DNA of 64,000 nucleotides from Erwinia mallotivora (GCF_000590885.1 NZ_JFHN01000056.1:1-64000), one strand, 5' to 3'. Counted from the stretch's first letter, positions 1-9,599 are shown. Made by a program: numbers and translations. The notes: generated from the sequence alone by a model not told the origin.

Positions 1-153
1 GGCAGGCACTGCACGACACAATAACCCGGAATCATCGGTGCCGGACAATGTGGCAACTGCTGAGGAAGGTTAGCCATTTTATGGAAACCGTCAGTCCATT
101 CCCCGGGGCGAAACATGGGCAGGCAAAAGTGTAGCGGTATTAGGCGCACCTAT

Positions 154-822
154 TTAGAAAGAAATTTTAATCCCACGTTGTAATAAAAACTTATTCGCCG
201 GCCAGGCAAAGACGAATCCGGTTAACAACGCCAGCTGCATCATAAACCAGAAATTCATCGTTAGCGGCTCAAGTTGATTCTGTAAAATAAAGTGAAACGC
301 CAGCGTCATATACAAAAACATGCCAGCCTGATAAACCATCAGAGAGAAAATATCGCTTTTGATCGCCTGCCAGAGGGTCCGAAAAAAAGCCATCCCAACA
401 ATCTGTTTTAACGCCAGATATTGCAATATTACGCCAAAAAAAAGTGACAGTATGAGTGAAAGGATTGCATGAGTGACTACCACAGAGTGGAAAGGTTGAT
501 GGCTTAGCAAGGGAAGCAGCGGCACGGCAAGGACATCGCCTAATACACAACCTGCGGCGCCATGGCTGGTCGCAAAAAAGAGCTGTTTCAGATCCGGCGA
601 TTCAACCCTGTGTTGCCGCAATCGGGGCGTCGCCGGGCGGTTATTACGGCCAAAATACCACCATGCCAGCCAGCCCACAAAAGGCATGTAAAGTCCGGTA
701 ACTGGCCATACCAGGTTCATAATTCGCAAGGGTTGAGGGGCGCGAACCAGGTCTTTAACGATCATCAACGAGGTGAAGATACCCAGTGAAATGAACAGCA
801 TCGCCAGTCTGTCTGACATCAC
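154..822 (-). CDS. DUF4396-type integral membrane protein
   Basis: The 222-residue product has about five to six hydrophobic segments (roughly 7-24, 37-57, 95-140, 150-185, 195-213) and a SHGAAGCVLGD motif around residues 86-96. A C-terminal tail of the type PANKFLLQRGIK also fits the DUF4396 family as I remember it. The family has no settled function. The gene starts with two consecutive ATG codons. It stands apart from sdiA, with about 650 bp of AT-rich sequence upstream. The family call rests on motif recall; the membrane topology is read directly from the sequence. Confidence 0.65.
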   Translation of the reverse strand: MMSDRLAMLFISLGIFTSLMIVKDLVRAPQPLRIMNLVWPVTGLYMPFVGWLAWWYFGRNNRPATPRLRQHRVESPDLKQLFFATSHGAAGCVLGDVLAVPLLPLLSHQPFHSVVVTHAILSLILSLFFGVILQYLALKQIVGMAFFRTLWQAIKSDIFSLMVYQAGMFLYMTLAFHFILQNQLEPLTMNFWFMMQLALLTGFVFAWPANKFLLQRGIKISF

Positions 823-1468
823 TCATTCCTTAGCATGGTAGGCAAGCAAATGGATCAGTTAACTTATTTGTATCATTGATTCAGTCAGTTAGATTATGTA
901 TCAGCATGAAAAAACTTCCAGCCTTGATAAATCAGTCTCTTCAACGGGCAGAATCACAGATAAACCATAGTAAAATTAAGTGTTAAATTTATTTAATGCA
1001 TGCTTACTAATGGAATGAATTTAAGTCAAATTTGATTAATCATAAAATAAATATATATAAATTAATGTTTTATTTTTTATACGATGATGTTTTTTTATCG
1101 ATATTCTCTGGATACAACAAATCTTCGAGGATTTCTTAGTAAATTACTTAACAAAAGAGTGGCTCAGGTATATTGAATATTTATAAGAGAAATCCTATCC
1201 TGAAATACACATCTCTGTGTGCAAATTTAATGATTATTATCACCTTGCTCAGCGCTAATACATTTGGCCGCCAGTGATAATTTCAGCCGTTATTGATTCC
1301 GGGAATTCTGCTGCTGGTGAAGGATTAATGATAAGGATGTACAGAAATTTTTGTTAATGATGTCCGTGCCGCCAGGAGCCTTTTACCGGCGCTGCACCTT
1401 TATTTCCTTATTAAGGATAAGTGTTGATGCAGTGAATAACTCTTCTTTATTGTTGTTGCGAGGCTGGA
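823..1468. other. AT-rich intergenic region upstream of sdiA
   Basis: This 646-bp spacer between the divergently oriented DUF4396 and sdiA genes is strongly AT-rich, particularly around 1000-1160. I see no convincing open frame or RNA gene in it. It must carry the sdiA promoter and perhaps that of the DUF4396 gene, but I could not identify a clear lux box or a strong sigma-70 promoter by eye. Confidence 0.5.
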
Positions 1469-2191
1469 ATGACCGTTGAAACTTATTTCAGTTGGCGAAA
1501 TGAAGTGCAATCGGCTTTTCATTCTGCCAGAGAGGCTGAAGACATCATCCTGCTGACGGAACAACAGACCCACCGACTGGGATTTGATTTTTATGCCTTG
1601 TATATCCGCCATCCGGTTCCCTTTACCCGGCCACGAATATTTATCTACAGCAATTATCCGGAAAAATGGGTGAAAACATGGCAGAAACAAAACTTTGCGG
1701 AGATCGATCCGATTATCAAATACTGCCAAATCCCAGGGACGCTTCTGGTCTGGAATGATGCGGTTGTCAGGGAAGGGTTACAGGTTTTTGAAGCGGCGAA
1801 AGAACATGGGGTACGTTCTGGATTTTCCTGTTCAAGGATGGTGAAAAATCGGGCCATCGGCGTATTATCTATGGCGTCCGAAAAGTCTTTTGATGATATG
1901 GTATTTACCCAGGAAAGCTATCTTAAATTACAGTATCTTACGGACCTGATTCTGGAAGCGCTTCAACGTGTGAAAGACACGTCGATGTCGGTGAGCGATG
2001 TGGAAATGAGTCAGCGAGAAATCGAGATCCTCAGATGGACCGCTGAAGGCAAAACGTCAGCAGAGATTTCGTTAATCCTCTCCATTTCGGAACATACGGT
2101 AAATTTTCACCAGAAAAATATGCAAAAAAGATTCAATGCATCTAACAAAACTCAGGTGGCCTCTTATGCTGCCGCCATCGGTTTGATTTAG
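1469..2191 (+). CDS. sdiA: LuxR-family quorum-sensing regulator SdiA
   Basis: The 240-residue protein has the SdiA length and matches E. coli SdiA along its whole length. Examples are the segment IRHPVPFTRP near residue 46 and the helix-turn-helix region ILRWTAEGKTSAEI to TVNFHQKNMQK near 190-220. The acyl-homoserine lactone pocket residues Y63, W67, D80 and W95 are all present at the expected positions, so ligand binding is probably retained. SdiA is a cytoplasmic transcription factor that senses AHLs. In E. coli it is a solo regulator next to yecF and uvrY. Here the same neighbourhood is kept, but an AHL synthase gene lies 127 bp downstream on the same strand, so a self-made signal is plausible. 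Confidence 0.93.
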   Translation: MTVETYFSWRNEVQSAFHSAREAEDIILLTEQQTHRLGFDFYALYIRHPVPFTRPRIFIYSNYPEKWVKTWQKQNFAEIDPIIKYCQIPGTLLVWNDAVVREGLQVFEAAKEHGVRSGFSCSRMVKNRAIGVLSMASEKSFDDMVFTQESYLKLQYLTDLILEALQRVKDTSMSVSDVEMSQREIEILRWTAEGKTSAEISLILSISEHTVNFHQKNMQKRFNASNKTQVASYAAAIGLI

Positions 2192-2318
2192 CTGAGTGAC
2201 AACTACCAGATTTAGTAGTTTCAGATTGACAGCCGGTTGTCTACCCTGCGCCTGGGTAACAGCCCTGAATGCGCTACAGGAGTGGCAGGAGAAGGAATGC
2301 GAGCGGGAATCAATAATA

Positions 2319-2948
2319 ATGAAAATTATCCAAACTAAATTTAAGGACATGCCATCCTCCTTATTGGCAGAATTGGGTAGCTATCGCTACAGTGTTTTCG
2401 CCCGCGGTGAAGGATGGCCTGTGCCGCCTCGTTTAAATACCCCAGGGCAGGAATATGACCGATTCGATCGCTCTGAAGTCGTCTGGCTGATTGCCTGGCA
2501 TGCACAACAGGGCATTTGCGGCTGTGCCCGGCTGATGCCCTGGGAAGATCCAACAGCAGCGAACGCCAGTGATGTTAAAAGCAAACTGCCCGGTGGCGCG
2601 TCACGACGCGTGTGGGAAATGTCACGTTTTTCAGCGCGTCTGGATGTTGACCCAGAGCTACCGCTTACTATTCTGTGGCACTGTGTTCAACTGGCAGAAC
2701 AGTCTGGCATCGATTTTTTGTACAGCGCCGCCACGCCAATGCTGGAGCAGATGTTTGCTCAACATCTGGTGGAGTACCAGCCATTAACAGCTGGCATCAT
2801 TCAGTCCGAAGAAAATTTGTTTGCGGTAAAAATACCGACACATCAGCCACATCTGGCAACGCGTTTTCGGGGCGCACGGCGTTTCAGTCCTGAAGAGGTC
2901 CTGCCCTCGTTGGGCGTGTCTTTTAACTGGCAAGGGCGAGGGCGTTAA
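2319..2948 (+). CDS. LuxI-family acyl-homoserine-lactone synthase
   Basis: This makes AHL signal from S-adenosylmethionine and acyl-ACP. From the ATG at 2319 the product is 209 residues. All invariant LuxI-family residues can be seen: R23, F27, W33, D47, D50, R71 (in CGCARLMP), E100 and R103 (in WEMSRFS). I chose this ATG because the family starts shortly before the conserved YRYSVF motif. The open frame continues back to a GTG at 2196, but that extension looks non-coding. The gene sits directly behind sdiA in tandem, unlike the convergent esaI/esaR type pairs. The exact signal cannot be read from sequence. A 13-codon frame at 2297-2338 with a better Shine-Dalgarno overlaps its start. Confidence 0.9.
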   Translation: MKIIQTKFKDMPSSLLAELGSYRYSVFARGEGWPVPPRLNTPGQEYDRFDRSEVVWLIAWHAQQGICGCARLMPWEDPTAANASDVKSKLPGGASRRVWEMSRFSARLDVDPELPLTILWHCVQLAEQSGIDFLYSAATPMLEQMFAQHLVEYQPLTAGIIQSEENLFAVKIPTHQPHLATRFRGARRFSPEEVLPSLGVSFNWQGRGR

Positions 2949-3283
2949 CCGTGCCATTTAGTCCACAAAGCGATCAGTACCCATGCAGCAAGCCCCCAGC
3001 AAGCCACGGCGCTGCACAGCGCCAGCGGCAGTTTCATCATGCCCACAAACAGCCATAGCGAAAGCAGATAGAAAAAGTAGGGAATAATGGCCCACATGCC
3101 AAAGAGGATGGTGGTTCGTAGCGCCTCAATACCTCGCTCACTGGCGACAATATAGTGTGCGATAAGGGCAAATGTCGGAAAAAGGGGAAGGAGTCCTGCG
3201 ATGTAGTAGTTGCGGGTTTTGGACAGGATAGCGATAGCGATCACCACCAGTGCGCCCAGCACAGCTTTAAATAATAAGCCCAT
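2945..3283 (-). CDS. GlpM-family inner membrane protein
   Basis: This is a 112-residue protein that is nearly all hydrophobic, with about four membrane helices. It shows the family segment SKTRNYYIAGLLPLFPTF near residues 21-38 and ASERGIEALRTT in the middle, which I recognise from GlpM proteins. GlpM was first linked to alginate production in Pseudomonas; its biochemical role is unknown. The longer frame back to 3340 is not needed, because the family begins with MGLLFKA, which is the ATG at 3283. It ends four bases inside the luxI-type gene, in convergent orientation. Confidence 0.75.
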   Translation of the reverse strand: MGLLFKAVLGALVVIAIAILSKTRNYYIAGLLPLFPTFALIAHYIVASERGIEALRTTILFGMWAIIPYFFYLLSLWLFVGMMKLPLALCSAVACWGLAAWVLIALWTKWHG

Positions 3284-3354
3284 TGTTTCTTCAGCATCAG
3301 TTAAAAACCTGAGATTGTGATAACCGCTTACGAAAAGCAATGGGCGGAGAGAAA

Positions 3355-3573
3355 TTACTGGCGATAGGCTTGTTTTATCTGCCCGATGGTGTGGGTAAAC
3401 ACATCTGCCTGTTGGCGGTCGGTTAACTGAGCAATATATTTTTCCATGTTAATAATGACTTTACCGGCGTCTGCCTGTCCCATTCCTTTAAGCATAAATG
3501 TTACCAGCGCCTTCATGCAGGCCATCTCCTGAGCCAGAGCCTCTTTGCTGGTAGAAAAATCAGTGTCACCCAT
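3355..3573 (-). CDS. yecF: DUF2594 family protein YecF
   Basis: This is a small, 72-residue soluble protein. Its C-terminus QIKQAYRQ and the segment LKGMGQADAGKVIINMEK match E. coli YecF. I placed the start at the ATG at 3573, preceded by AGGGG at a good distance, which gives the family length; the frame itself is open to 3630. In E. coli yecF lies between sdiA and uvrY, and the same relative position holds here. Its function is not known. Confidence 0.85.
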   Translation of the reverse strand: MGDTDFSTSKEALAQEMACMKALVTFMLKGMGQADAGKVIINMEKYIAQLTDRQQADVFTHTIGQIKQAYRQ

Positions 3574-3791
3574 GTATTCCCCTCTTTTTGACTGTTCAGA
3601 CGCAAATGTTTTTGGCAGCAAGTATATCACAAATTGTCCTGTGGTATGGGGCCATGGACAGGAACTCGTCTGTGGTCTGTTCCGGAATAATGGCGTTTTT
3701 TTCAGTTCTAACAGTAGTGAAAAAGAGGTAAGATCGCTGATTCAAATACCATCATCAACGTCGCTGGTATTACCCTTTTGGAGAGACCTGT

Positions 3792-4451
3792 TTGATAAGC
3801 GTTCTTCTTGTTGATGACCATGAACTGGTGCGTGCAGGTATCCGCAGGATACTGGAAGATATCAAAGGTTTTCAGGTTGTCGGTGAAGCTAACTGCGGCG
3901 AAGACGCGGTGAAATGGTGCCGGTCTAACCCTGTTAATGTGGTATTGATGGATATGAATATGCCGGGTATTGGCGGTCTTGAAGCAACCCGCAAGATCGT
4001 GCGATATAACCCGGATATCAAAATCATCATGCTGACTATCCACACTGAAAATCCTCTGCCGGCACGTGTAATGCAGGCGGGAGCCGCTGGCTATCTGAGT
4101 AAAGGTGCTGCGCCACAGGAAGTGGTGAATGCTATCCGCCAGGTTAATGCCGGACAGCGCTATATAGCTTCAGATATTGCACAACAAATGGCACTCAGCC
4201 AGATTGAACCGCAAAAAACTGATTCGCCTTTTGACAGTTTGTCAGAACGTGAACTACAAATTATGCTGATGATCACCAGGGGACAAAAAGTCGCGGAAAT
4301 TTCTGAGCAACTCAGTCTTAGTCCCAAAACGGTCAACAGTTATCGTTACAGAATGTTTAGTAAACTTAACATCAGCGGCGACGTTGAATTAACTCATCTG
4401 GCCATCCGTCATGGCCTGTTCAACGCGGAGTCGTTAACCAGTAGTGAATGA
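3792..4451 (+). CDS. uvrY: Response regulator UvrY (GacA homolog)
   Basis: The 219-residue response regulator of the BarA/UvrY two-component system activates the csrB/csrC small RNAs and so controls CsrA. The receiver domain shows D8-D9, the phosphorylation site D54 (VLMDMNMPG), T82 and K104. The LuxR-type DNA-binding domain follows ([21 protein letters not shown], residues about 150-205). It starts at TTG (3792), which places the family start MISVLLVDD; no ATG or GTG fits. It overlaps the start of uvrC by 8 bp, the usual uvrY-uvrC operon. Confidence 0.96.
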   Translation: MISVLLVDDHELVRAGIRRILEDIKGFQVVGEANCGEDAVKWCRSNPVNVVLMDMNMPGIGGLEATRKIVRYNPDIKIIMLTIHTENPLPARVMQAGAAGYLSKGAAPQEVVNAIRQVNAGQRYIASDIAQQMALSQIEPQKTDSPFDSLSERELQIMLMITRGQKVAEISEQLSLSPKTVNSYRYRMFSKLNISGDVELTHLAIRHGLFNAESLTSSE

Positions 4452-6276
4452 CGTTTTTGATGCCAAATCCTTTCTCAAGTCGGTGACCAGCCAGCCCGGC
4501 GTCTATCGTATGTATGATGCTGGCGGTACGGTCATCTATGTCGGTAAAGCAAAAGATCTTAAAAAGCGCCTTTCGAGCTATTTCCGTGGTAATCACGGAA
4601 GTCGTAAAACCGAAGCGCTGGTGGCAGGTATCCATCAGATTGACGTTACAGTAACCCATACCGAGACCGAGGCGTTGCTGCTTGAACATAACTATATCAA
4701 GCTGTACCAGCCTCGTTATAACGTGCTGCTGCGCGATGATAAGTCGTATCCATTCATTTTTCTCAGTGCCGACAAACATCCTCGTCTTGCCAGCCATCGC
4801 GGTGCAAAACATGCGAAAGGTGAGTATTTCGGCCCATTTCCGAATGGCTATGCGGTGCGGGAAACATTGTCTTTATTGCAGAAAATTTTTCCGGTACGCC
4901 AGTGTGAAAACAGCGTCTATCGCAATCGCTCTCGCCCCTGTCTGCAATATCAGATTGGTCGCTGTCTTGGCCCCTGCGTTGCGGGTCTGGTCAGTGAAGA
5001 AGAGTATGCACAGCAGATTGAATATGTTCGCCTGTTTCTTTCTGGCAAGGATGACCAGGTTCTGAACCAGCTGGTGAGTCGGATGGAAGCGGCCAGCCTG
5101 GCACTAAAATTTGAGGAAGCAGCCCGGTTACGCGATCAAATTCAGGCAGTCAGGCGCGTTACTGAAAAACAATTTGTCTCCAATAATGGCGACGATCTGG
5201 ACGTTATGGGCGTGGCTTTTGATTCGGGCATTGCCTGTCTGCATGTTTTGTTTATCCGTCAGGGGAAAGTATTGGGCAGCCGCAGCTATTTTCCTAAGGT
5301 GCCGGGCGGAACCGAACTGGCCGAAGTGGTACAGACTTTTGTCGGGCAATTTTATTTGCAGGGAAGTCAGGTTCGCACGTTGCCCGGTGATATTCTTCTT
5401 GATTTCACACTGCCTGAAAAAGAGCTGCTGGCTGAATCGCTCAGTGAAATGGCAGGACGTCGGGTGACTATTCAGAGTAAACCCCGTGGTGACCGGGCGC
5501 GCTACATGAAACTGGCACGCACCAACGCCAGCACGGCGCTTAGCAGTCGTTTGTCTCAACAGTCGACAATCCATCAACGATTACAGGCGCTGGCAGAATT
5601 ACTGGATTTACCGGCGATAAACCGCATGGAGTGCTTCGACATAAGCCATACCATGGGGGAGCAGACGGTGGCCTCCTGCGTCGTGTTCGACAATAACGGT
5701 CCGCTGCGGTCAGAATATCGTCGCTACAACATTAGCGGCATCACACCGGGTGATGACTACGCGGCGATGAATCAGGTTTTGCGCCGGCGTTACGGCAAAG
5801 AACTGATTGAGACTAAGATCCCTGATGTGATCCTGATTGATGGCGGTAAGGGGCAACTGGCGCAGGCGAAAAATGTTTTTGCCGATCTTGATGTGAACTG
5901 GGATAAAGATCGGCCCATTTTGCTGGGCGTGGCCAAAGGTACCGATCGTAAGGCCGGATTGGAAACGCTCTTTTTCGAACCTGAAGGTGAAGGGTTTTCA
6001 CTGCCGCCTGATTCGCCAGCCTTACATGTAATACAGCATATTCGTGATGACTCTCACAATCATGCAATTACAGGACATCGCAACAAGCGGGCAAAAGTGA
6101 AGAACACCAGTGCGCTGGAAACCATTGAGGGAATTGGTCCTAAACGTCGACAGATGCTGCTCAAGTACATGGGGGGCCTGCAACCGCTGATGAATGCGAC
6201 CATCGATGAAATAGCGAAAGTTCCGGGAATCTCGCGTCTTCTGGCGGAGAAAATCTTTTATTCGCTGAAACACTAG
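4444..6276 (+). CDS. uvrC: UvrABC nucleotide excision repair subunit UvrC
   Basis: This is the dual-incision endonuclease of nucleotide excision repair, 610 residues, the same length as E. coli UvrC. The domains run in the expected order. The N-terminal GIY-YIG nuclease ([20 protein letters not shown]) makes the 3' cut. A cysteine cluster follows near [13 protein letters not shown], then the UVR motif that contacts UvrB ([11 protein letters not shown]). The RNase H-like half ([21 protein letters not shown]) makes the 5' cut, and a C-terminal helix-hairpin-helix pair ([18 protein letters not shown]) ends the protein. It begins with GTG inside uvrY, so translation is probably coupled. Confidence 0.97.
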   Translation: MNDVFDAKSFLKSVTSQPGVYRMYDAGGTVIYVGKAKDLKKRLSSYFRGNHGSRKTEALVAGIHQIDVTVTHTETEALLLEHNYIKLYQPRYNVLLRDDKSYPFIFLSADKHPRLASHRGAKHAKGEYFGPFPNGYAVRETLSLLQKIFPVRQCENSVYRNRSRPCLQYQIGRCLGPCVAGLVSEEEYAQQIEYVRLFLSGKDDQVLNQLVSRMEAASLALKFEEAARLRDQIQAVRRVTEKQFVSNNGDDLDVMGVAFDSGIACLHVLFIRQGKVLGSRSYFPKVPGGTELAEVVQTFVGQFYLQGSQVRTLPGDILLDFTLPEKELLAESLSEMAGRRVTIQSKPRGDRARYMKLARTNASTALSSRLSQQSTIHQRLQALAELLDLPAINRMECFDISHTMGEQTVASCVVFDNNGPLRSEYRRYNISGITPGDDYAAMNQVLRRRYGKELIETKIPDVILIDGGKGQLAQAKNVFADLDVNWDKDRPILLGVAKGTDRKAGLETLFFEPEGEGFSLPPDSPALHVIQHIRDDSHNHAITGHRNKRAKVKNTSALETIEGIGPKRRQMLLKYMGGLQPLMNATIDEIAKVPGISRLLAEKIFYSLKH

Positions 6277-6347
6277 GCATTGCAACCCTGCCGCCATTGT
6301 AGGAACATAGGGACAAATTCTACTCTGCCCAGATAGTTAGCGTAATT

Positions 6348-6896
6348 ATGCATTTTAACATTCCGACGTTACTGACTCTGTTTCGTGTCGTCCTGATCCC
6401 GTTCTTTGTGCTAGCCTTCTATCTGCCGTTTCAATGGGCTCCACTGGTTTGTGCGTTGATTTTTATTTTCGCAGCGATCACTGACTGGTTTGACGGTTAC
6501 CTTGCCCGTCGATGGAAACAGACCACCCGTTTTGGTGCGTTCCTCGATCCGGTGGCTGACAAGGTCATGGTGGCGATGGCACTGGTGCTGGTTGCCGAAT
6601 ATTTTCATTCATGGTGGATAACCCTGCCTGCCGCAACGATGATCGCGAGAGAGATTATTATCTCTGCTCTGCGCGAGTGGATGGCAGAAATTGGCAAACG
6701 TAGCAGTGTGGCCGTGTCATGGATTGGTAAAGTGAAGACAACGGCGCAGATGCTGGCCTTATTTGCGCTGCTGTGGCGACCTGACAGTACTGTTGAAGGC
6801 ATTGGTGTGATTGCTCTGTACATTGCGGCAGTGCTGACATTCTGGTCAATGTTTCAGTATTTGAGCGCGGCACGTGGCGATCTGTTTGAACGCTGA
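6348..6896 (+). CDS. pgsA: CDP-diacylglycerol-glycerol-3-phosphate 3-phosphatidyltransferase
   Basis: This makes phosphatidylglycerol phosphate from CDP-diacylglycerol and glycerol 3-phosphate in the inner membrane, the committed step to phosphatidylglycerol and cardiolipin. The 182-residue protein has the CDP-alcohol phosphotransferase motif: DGYLARR followed by [10 protein letters not shown] near residues 50-75. Several membrane helices follow. It lies 71 bp after uvrC, the classical uvrY-uvrC-pgsA order, and is followed by the glyW-cysT-leuZ type tRNA cluster. Confidence 0.96.
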   Translation: MHFNIPTLLTLFRVVLIPFFVLAFYLPFQWAPLVCALIFIFAAITDWFDGYLARRWKQTTRFGAFLDPVADKVMVAMALVLVAEYFHSWWITLPAATMIAREIIISALREWMAEIGKRSSVAVSWIGKVKTTAQMLALFALLWRPDSTVEGIGVIALYIAAVLTFWSMFQYLSAARGDLFER

Positions 6897-7048
6897 TCGA
6901 TGCGATTTAAAAAGCAGCAAACAGATGGATAGTGAGGATAATTGTGTTGACTCATTTCTCCAGGTCAGTAGAATGCAACGCATCGAAAGCAAGCTGATTG
7001 CCAGAAGATAAATAAAATCAGCGTCTTCTGAGAAGTTGATAAGTAAAT

Positions 7049-7124
<76 letters not shown>

Positions 7125-7162
7125 GATTCCATCATTAGCTAATGTTGATGATAAAAGATTAT

Positions 7163-7236
7163 GGCGCGTTGGCAGAGTGGCCATGCAGCGGATTGCAAAT
7201 CCGTGAACCTCGGTTCGACTCCGGGACGCGCCTCCA
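7163..7236 (+). tRNA. cysT: tRNA-Cys(GCA)
   Basis: This 74-nt tRNA has its CCA encoded. The acceptor stems GGCGCGT and ACGCGCC pair, the anticodon loop is TTGCAAA with GCA, and the T-loop contains GTTCGACTC. It is the second gene of the tRNA cluster. Confidence 0.97.
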
Positions 7237-7247
7237 CTTTACACCCT

Positions 7248-7334
7248 GCCCGGGTGGTGAAATCGGTAGACACAAGGGATTTAAAATCCCTCGGCTTTAT
7301 GGCTGTGCGGGTTCAAGTCCCGCCCCGGGCACCA
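7248..7334 (+). tRNA. leuZ: tRNA-Leu(TAA)
   Basis: This 87-nt class II tRNA has a long variable arm and an encoded CCA. The acceptor stems GCCCGGG and CCCGGGC pair and the anticodon loop contains TAA. Its 3' end is the likely attachment site for the island that follows: a tyrosine integrase remnant lies about 100 bp downstream. Confidence 0.97.
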
Positions 7335-7378
7335 CCGATTAAAATATATAAAAACAAGCACTTAGAAAGCAATGTGAT

Positions 7379-7400
7379 ACCGCCGCAAGGCGGTTTTTTT
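7379..7400 (+). terminator. Rho-independent terminator after the tRNA cluster
   Basis: Inverted repeat ACCGCC-GCAA-GGCGGT is followed by seven T. It ends the Gly-Cys-Leu tRNA transcript. Confidence 0.85.
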
Positions 7401-7435
7401 GTCTTCAGATTGCCTTTTCAGAATATTATTTCCCT

Positions 7436-8389
7436 CTACTGCCCACCAACGACAGGGACGATGGCTATTTTTCTGTCATAACGAGCGGTCTGCTCAACGT
7501 TTTTATGACCTGATATAACCTGCTTATCGTACAGATTGCCGCTCAAATCAGAGATTCCTTTTGCCTTCAAATCGTGAAAAGTGAAATTAAAATCCGGTTC
7601 AGGAAATGTTTTTTTTGCTTCCAGCCTGGCTTTCATCTACCGACTGTTAAAACCATCCCTTGTATATTTTGCACCGCTATCCTGATGTATTATAAAAACG
7701 CCGCTCATTCCTTTTTTGAGAGGGAGGGAATTAGCGTCCTGGATCACGCCTTCAAGGCGAGGAGTCCACCCCTTGATCTGAGCAACGCTTGTTTTGCTCT
7801 GTTTTATCATTATTCCTTCAGGCATTATCTGGCTTTTTTTCATATCCAACATGTGGTGAGACGCTGTAGAGCACCTGATACTCAGCATTTGTTATATATC
7901 GGTCTCTCGCCACTACTTTAAATTGTTTAATACCTTTGTAGGATTTTCTTTCACTAACCCCCGCTCATACCCCCATCGAAAAACGCGGGACATAAAAGCT
8001 TTTTCCCTGTTGGCCTGAGTGCGACTCTTTAAACCTCGTTTATCCATGTATTTACGGACATGTTCAGGCTTAATACTGTCAGGCGGCATCTTTGCAAAGA
8101 CAGAAAGAAATTTTTTAGCATATTTCAGGTAATCTTTTCTTGTTTCTGGTGACAACTCGAAAAAGTCAGCAGATTTAAAAAATCTTTCTGTTAGCCCTTC
8201 AAAGAGGCTTTCGTCTTCACGGTCATTAATCAACGCTTCATATGCTGACTATACTTGAGCAGGGGTAGATTCAGGGCCACACAGGCAAATGGTCCCACCA
8301 TTTTTCGGGTTAAACTCATATGCAGGCCTGCCACGATAGGTTCGTGGTGGAATCCACGCATCATCCCTGCTCTTACGTGTACGTGCCAT
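7436..8389 (-). pseudogene. Decayed phage-type tyrosine integrase
   Basis: The pieces of one integrase read in order from an ATG at 8389. The N-terminal part (MARTRKSRDDAW, RGRPAYEFN) is cut by a TAG at 8249-8251, where Trp would be expected. The core-binding region continues in the same frame to about 7925. A one-base loss after NPT shifts the frame there, and part of the catalytic domain, including the region of the first catalytic Arg, appears deleted near 7860-7890. The C-terminal part (SKTSVAQIKGWTPRL, HDLKAKG, SGHKN, RYDRK) is interrupted by a second TAG at 7637-7639 after GFNSR, again in place of Trp. It is inactive. The 3' end faces tRNA-Leu, the probable att site. Confidence 0.85.
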
Positions 8390-8447
8390 TTAATCCAATG
8401 CTCCAAAATCAGGCTCAAAACTATCCACAGCCCCTAAATTTTTTTGT

Positions 8448-9155
8448 GCATTGAAAAGCCCCAGCCAGGCTGGGGGTTCAGTAAAGCTTTCAGCTTTGGG
8501 CCAGTTATAAAAACCCCTTTTGATTTGTTAAAACACCTTGCGGTCTGGCAACTGCAAAGGTCTAACAAGAAATCAAAAGGGGGTCCCAATGGGGGACGAA
8601 AAGAGCTTAGCGCACACCCGATGGAACTGTAAATATCACTTGGTTTTTGCCCCGGAGTACCGGAGGCAGGTGTTCTGAGGTGAAAAACGCAGGGCAATTG
8701 GTACTATTTTAAGAAAGCTGTGTGAGTGGAAAAACGTGAATATCCTGGAAGCCGAATGTTGTGCTAATCACATCCATATGCTTCTGGAGATCCCGCCGAA
8801 GCTGAGCGTGTCGGGTTTCATGGGATATCTGAAAGGTAAAAGTAGCCTGATGCTCTATGAGCAGTTTGGCGATTTGAAATTTAAATACAGAAACCGTGAG
8901 TTCTGGTGCCGTGGGTATTATGTAGATACGGTGGGTAAAAATACATCGAAAATCCGGGAGTACATAAAGCACCAGTTGGAACAGGATAAATTGGGAGAGC
9001 AGTTATCAATCCCGTATCCAGGTAGCCCGTTTACGGGCCGTAAGTAAGGAAGTTGGATGCAAATGTCAGATCGTATGCGCCTGTCAGGGCGCTGCTGGTA
9101 ACAGAGCTTTAGAGGCGCATATGAAAAACCTCCGGCTATGCCGGAGGATATTTAT
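8448..9155 (+). mobile_element. IS200-type insertion sequence (IS200/IS605 family)
   Basis: The element is about 700 bp. Near the left end is the hairpin CCCCAGCC-AG-GCTGGGG at about 8458-8475. An internal inverted repeat (ACCCCTTTTGATT with AATCAAAAGGGGGT) follows upstream of the transposase start; in IS200 this region limits transposase expression. The right end has a CCTCCGGC-TATG-CCGGAGG hairpin near 9129-9148. IS200 elements have subterminal hairpins rather than terminal inverted repeats, so the boundaries given are approximate. Confidence 0.8.
8589..9047 (+). pseudogene. tnpA: IS200 transposase TnpA with internal stop
   Basis: This would be a 152-residue single-strand Y1 transposase of the HUH class, exactly the IS200 length. 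It starts MGDEKSLAHTRWNCKYH and ends YPGSPFTGRK. The HUH motif (HIHMLLE) and the region with the catalytic Tyr (IREYIKHQLEQ) are present. Codon 30 is TGA (8676-8678), where IS200 transposases have Tyr, so the protein is cut after 29 residues. A restart downstream would lack the N-terminal part of the fold. The copy is probably not autonomous. Confidence 0.88.
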
Positions 9156-9169
9156 TCTGGCTAAGAGTA

Positions 9170-9598
9170 TTACTTAATCAGGGTCACAGATCTGACTTTC
9201 CATTTTCCTGCGTTCTGAACCATGCAGTCCGCTACAACATGATTTTTATTTTTCCCGAAGGCAATGTAAACATTTGTGCAGGCTGCATCAAAATCTGAAG
9301 AGATCACGCTGATTTCTTTCCAGTCGTTGTCGTAATCCTGCGCCTTAATGAACATATCCGCATCAGGCATATCTTTGTCGTTGCTGTCTCCGGAATTAAG
9401 CTCCTTCAATGCTTTGATTGTGTCGCTGGTAACGTACTCACCCAGCGTTTTATAATCAGTCAGAGGCGATTTATCTTTCAGCAGCTGCCCCATATACCAC
9501 TTATTAAACACAAGGGCTGCGGCTTCCTGCTGAGAAAGTTCGCCAGCTGAGACGACCAGCGGTGACAGCAGCAATAATGTGAGGATAATTTTTTTCAT
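9170..9598 (-). CDS. DUF3828-like secreted protein, candidate immunity protein
   Basis: The 142-residue product has a clear signal peptide (MKKIILTLLLLSPLVVSAGE, cleavage after about residue 18). The mature part has the pattern LVFNKWYMGQLL near 28-40, then PLTDYKTLGEYV, and a closing GKWKVRSVTL, which I recognise as DUF3828-like. The start at 9598 is the first codon of a proper signal peptide; the frame is open further back but that part is non-coding. It starts one base after the stop of an amidase-like fragment (9600-9799), the spacing of an effector and its immunity gene. An immunity role is inferred from that context. It looks intact while the amidase is broken. Confidence 0.7.
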   Translation of the reverse strand: MKKIILTLLLLSPLVVSAGELSQQEAAALVFNKWYMGQLLKDKSPLTDYKTLGEYVTSDTIKALKELNSGDSNDKDMPDADMFIKAQDYDNDWKEISVISSDFDAACTNVYIAFGKNKNHVVADCMVQNAGKWKVRSVTLIK

Positions 9599-9599
9599 A

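Noticed and set aside
1..116. Minus-strand open frame from ATG 116 to the window edge (MFRPGEWTDGFHKMANL...)
   Set aside because: Only 38 codons are visible, there is no good ribosome site and I recognise no family. It could be the start of a gene behind the DUF4396 gene, but I cannot support it.
2196..2318. GTG-started N-terminal extension of the AHL synthase
   Set aside because: LuxI-family proteins begin shortly before the conserved YRYSVF motif. The extension has no family-like sequence and the ATG at 2319 gives the normal length.
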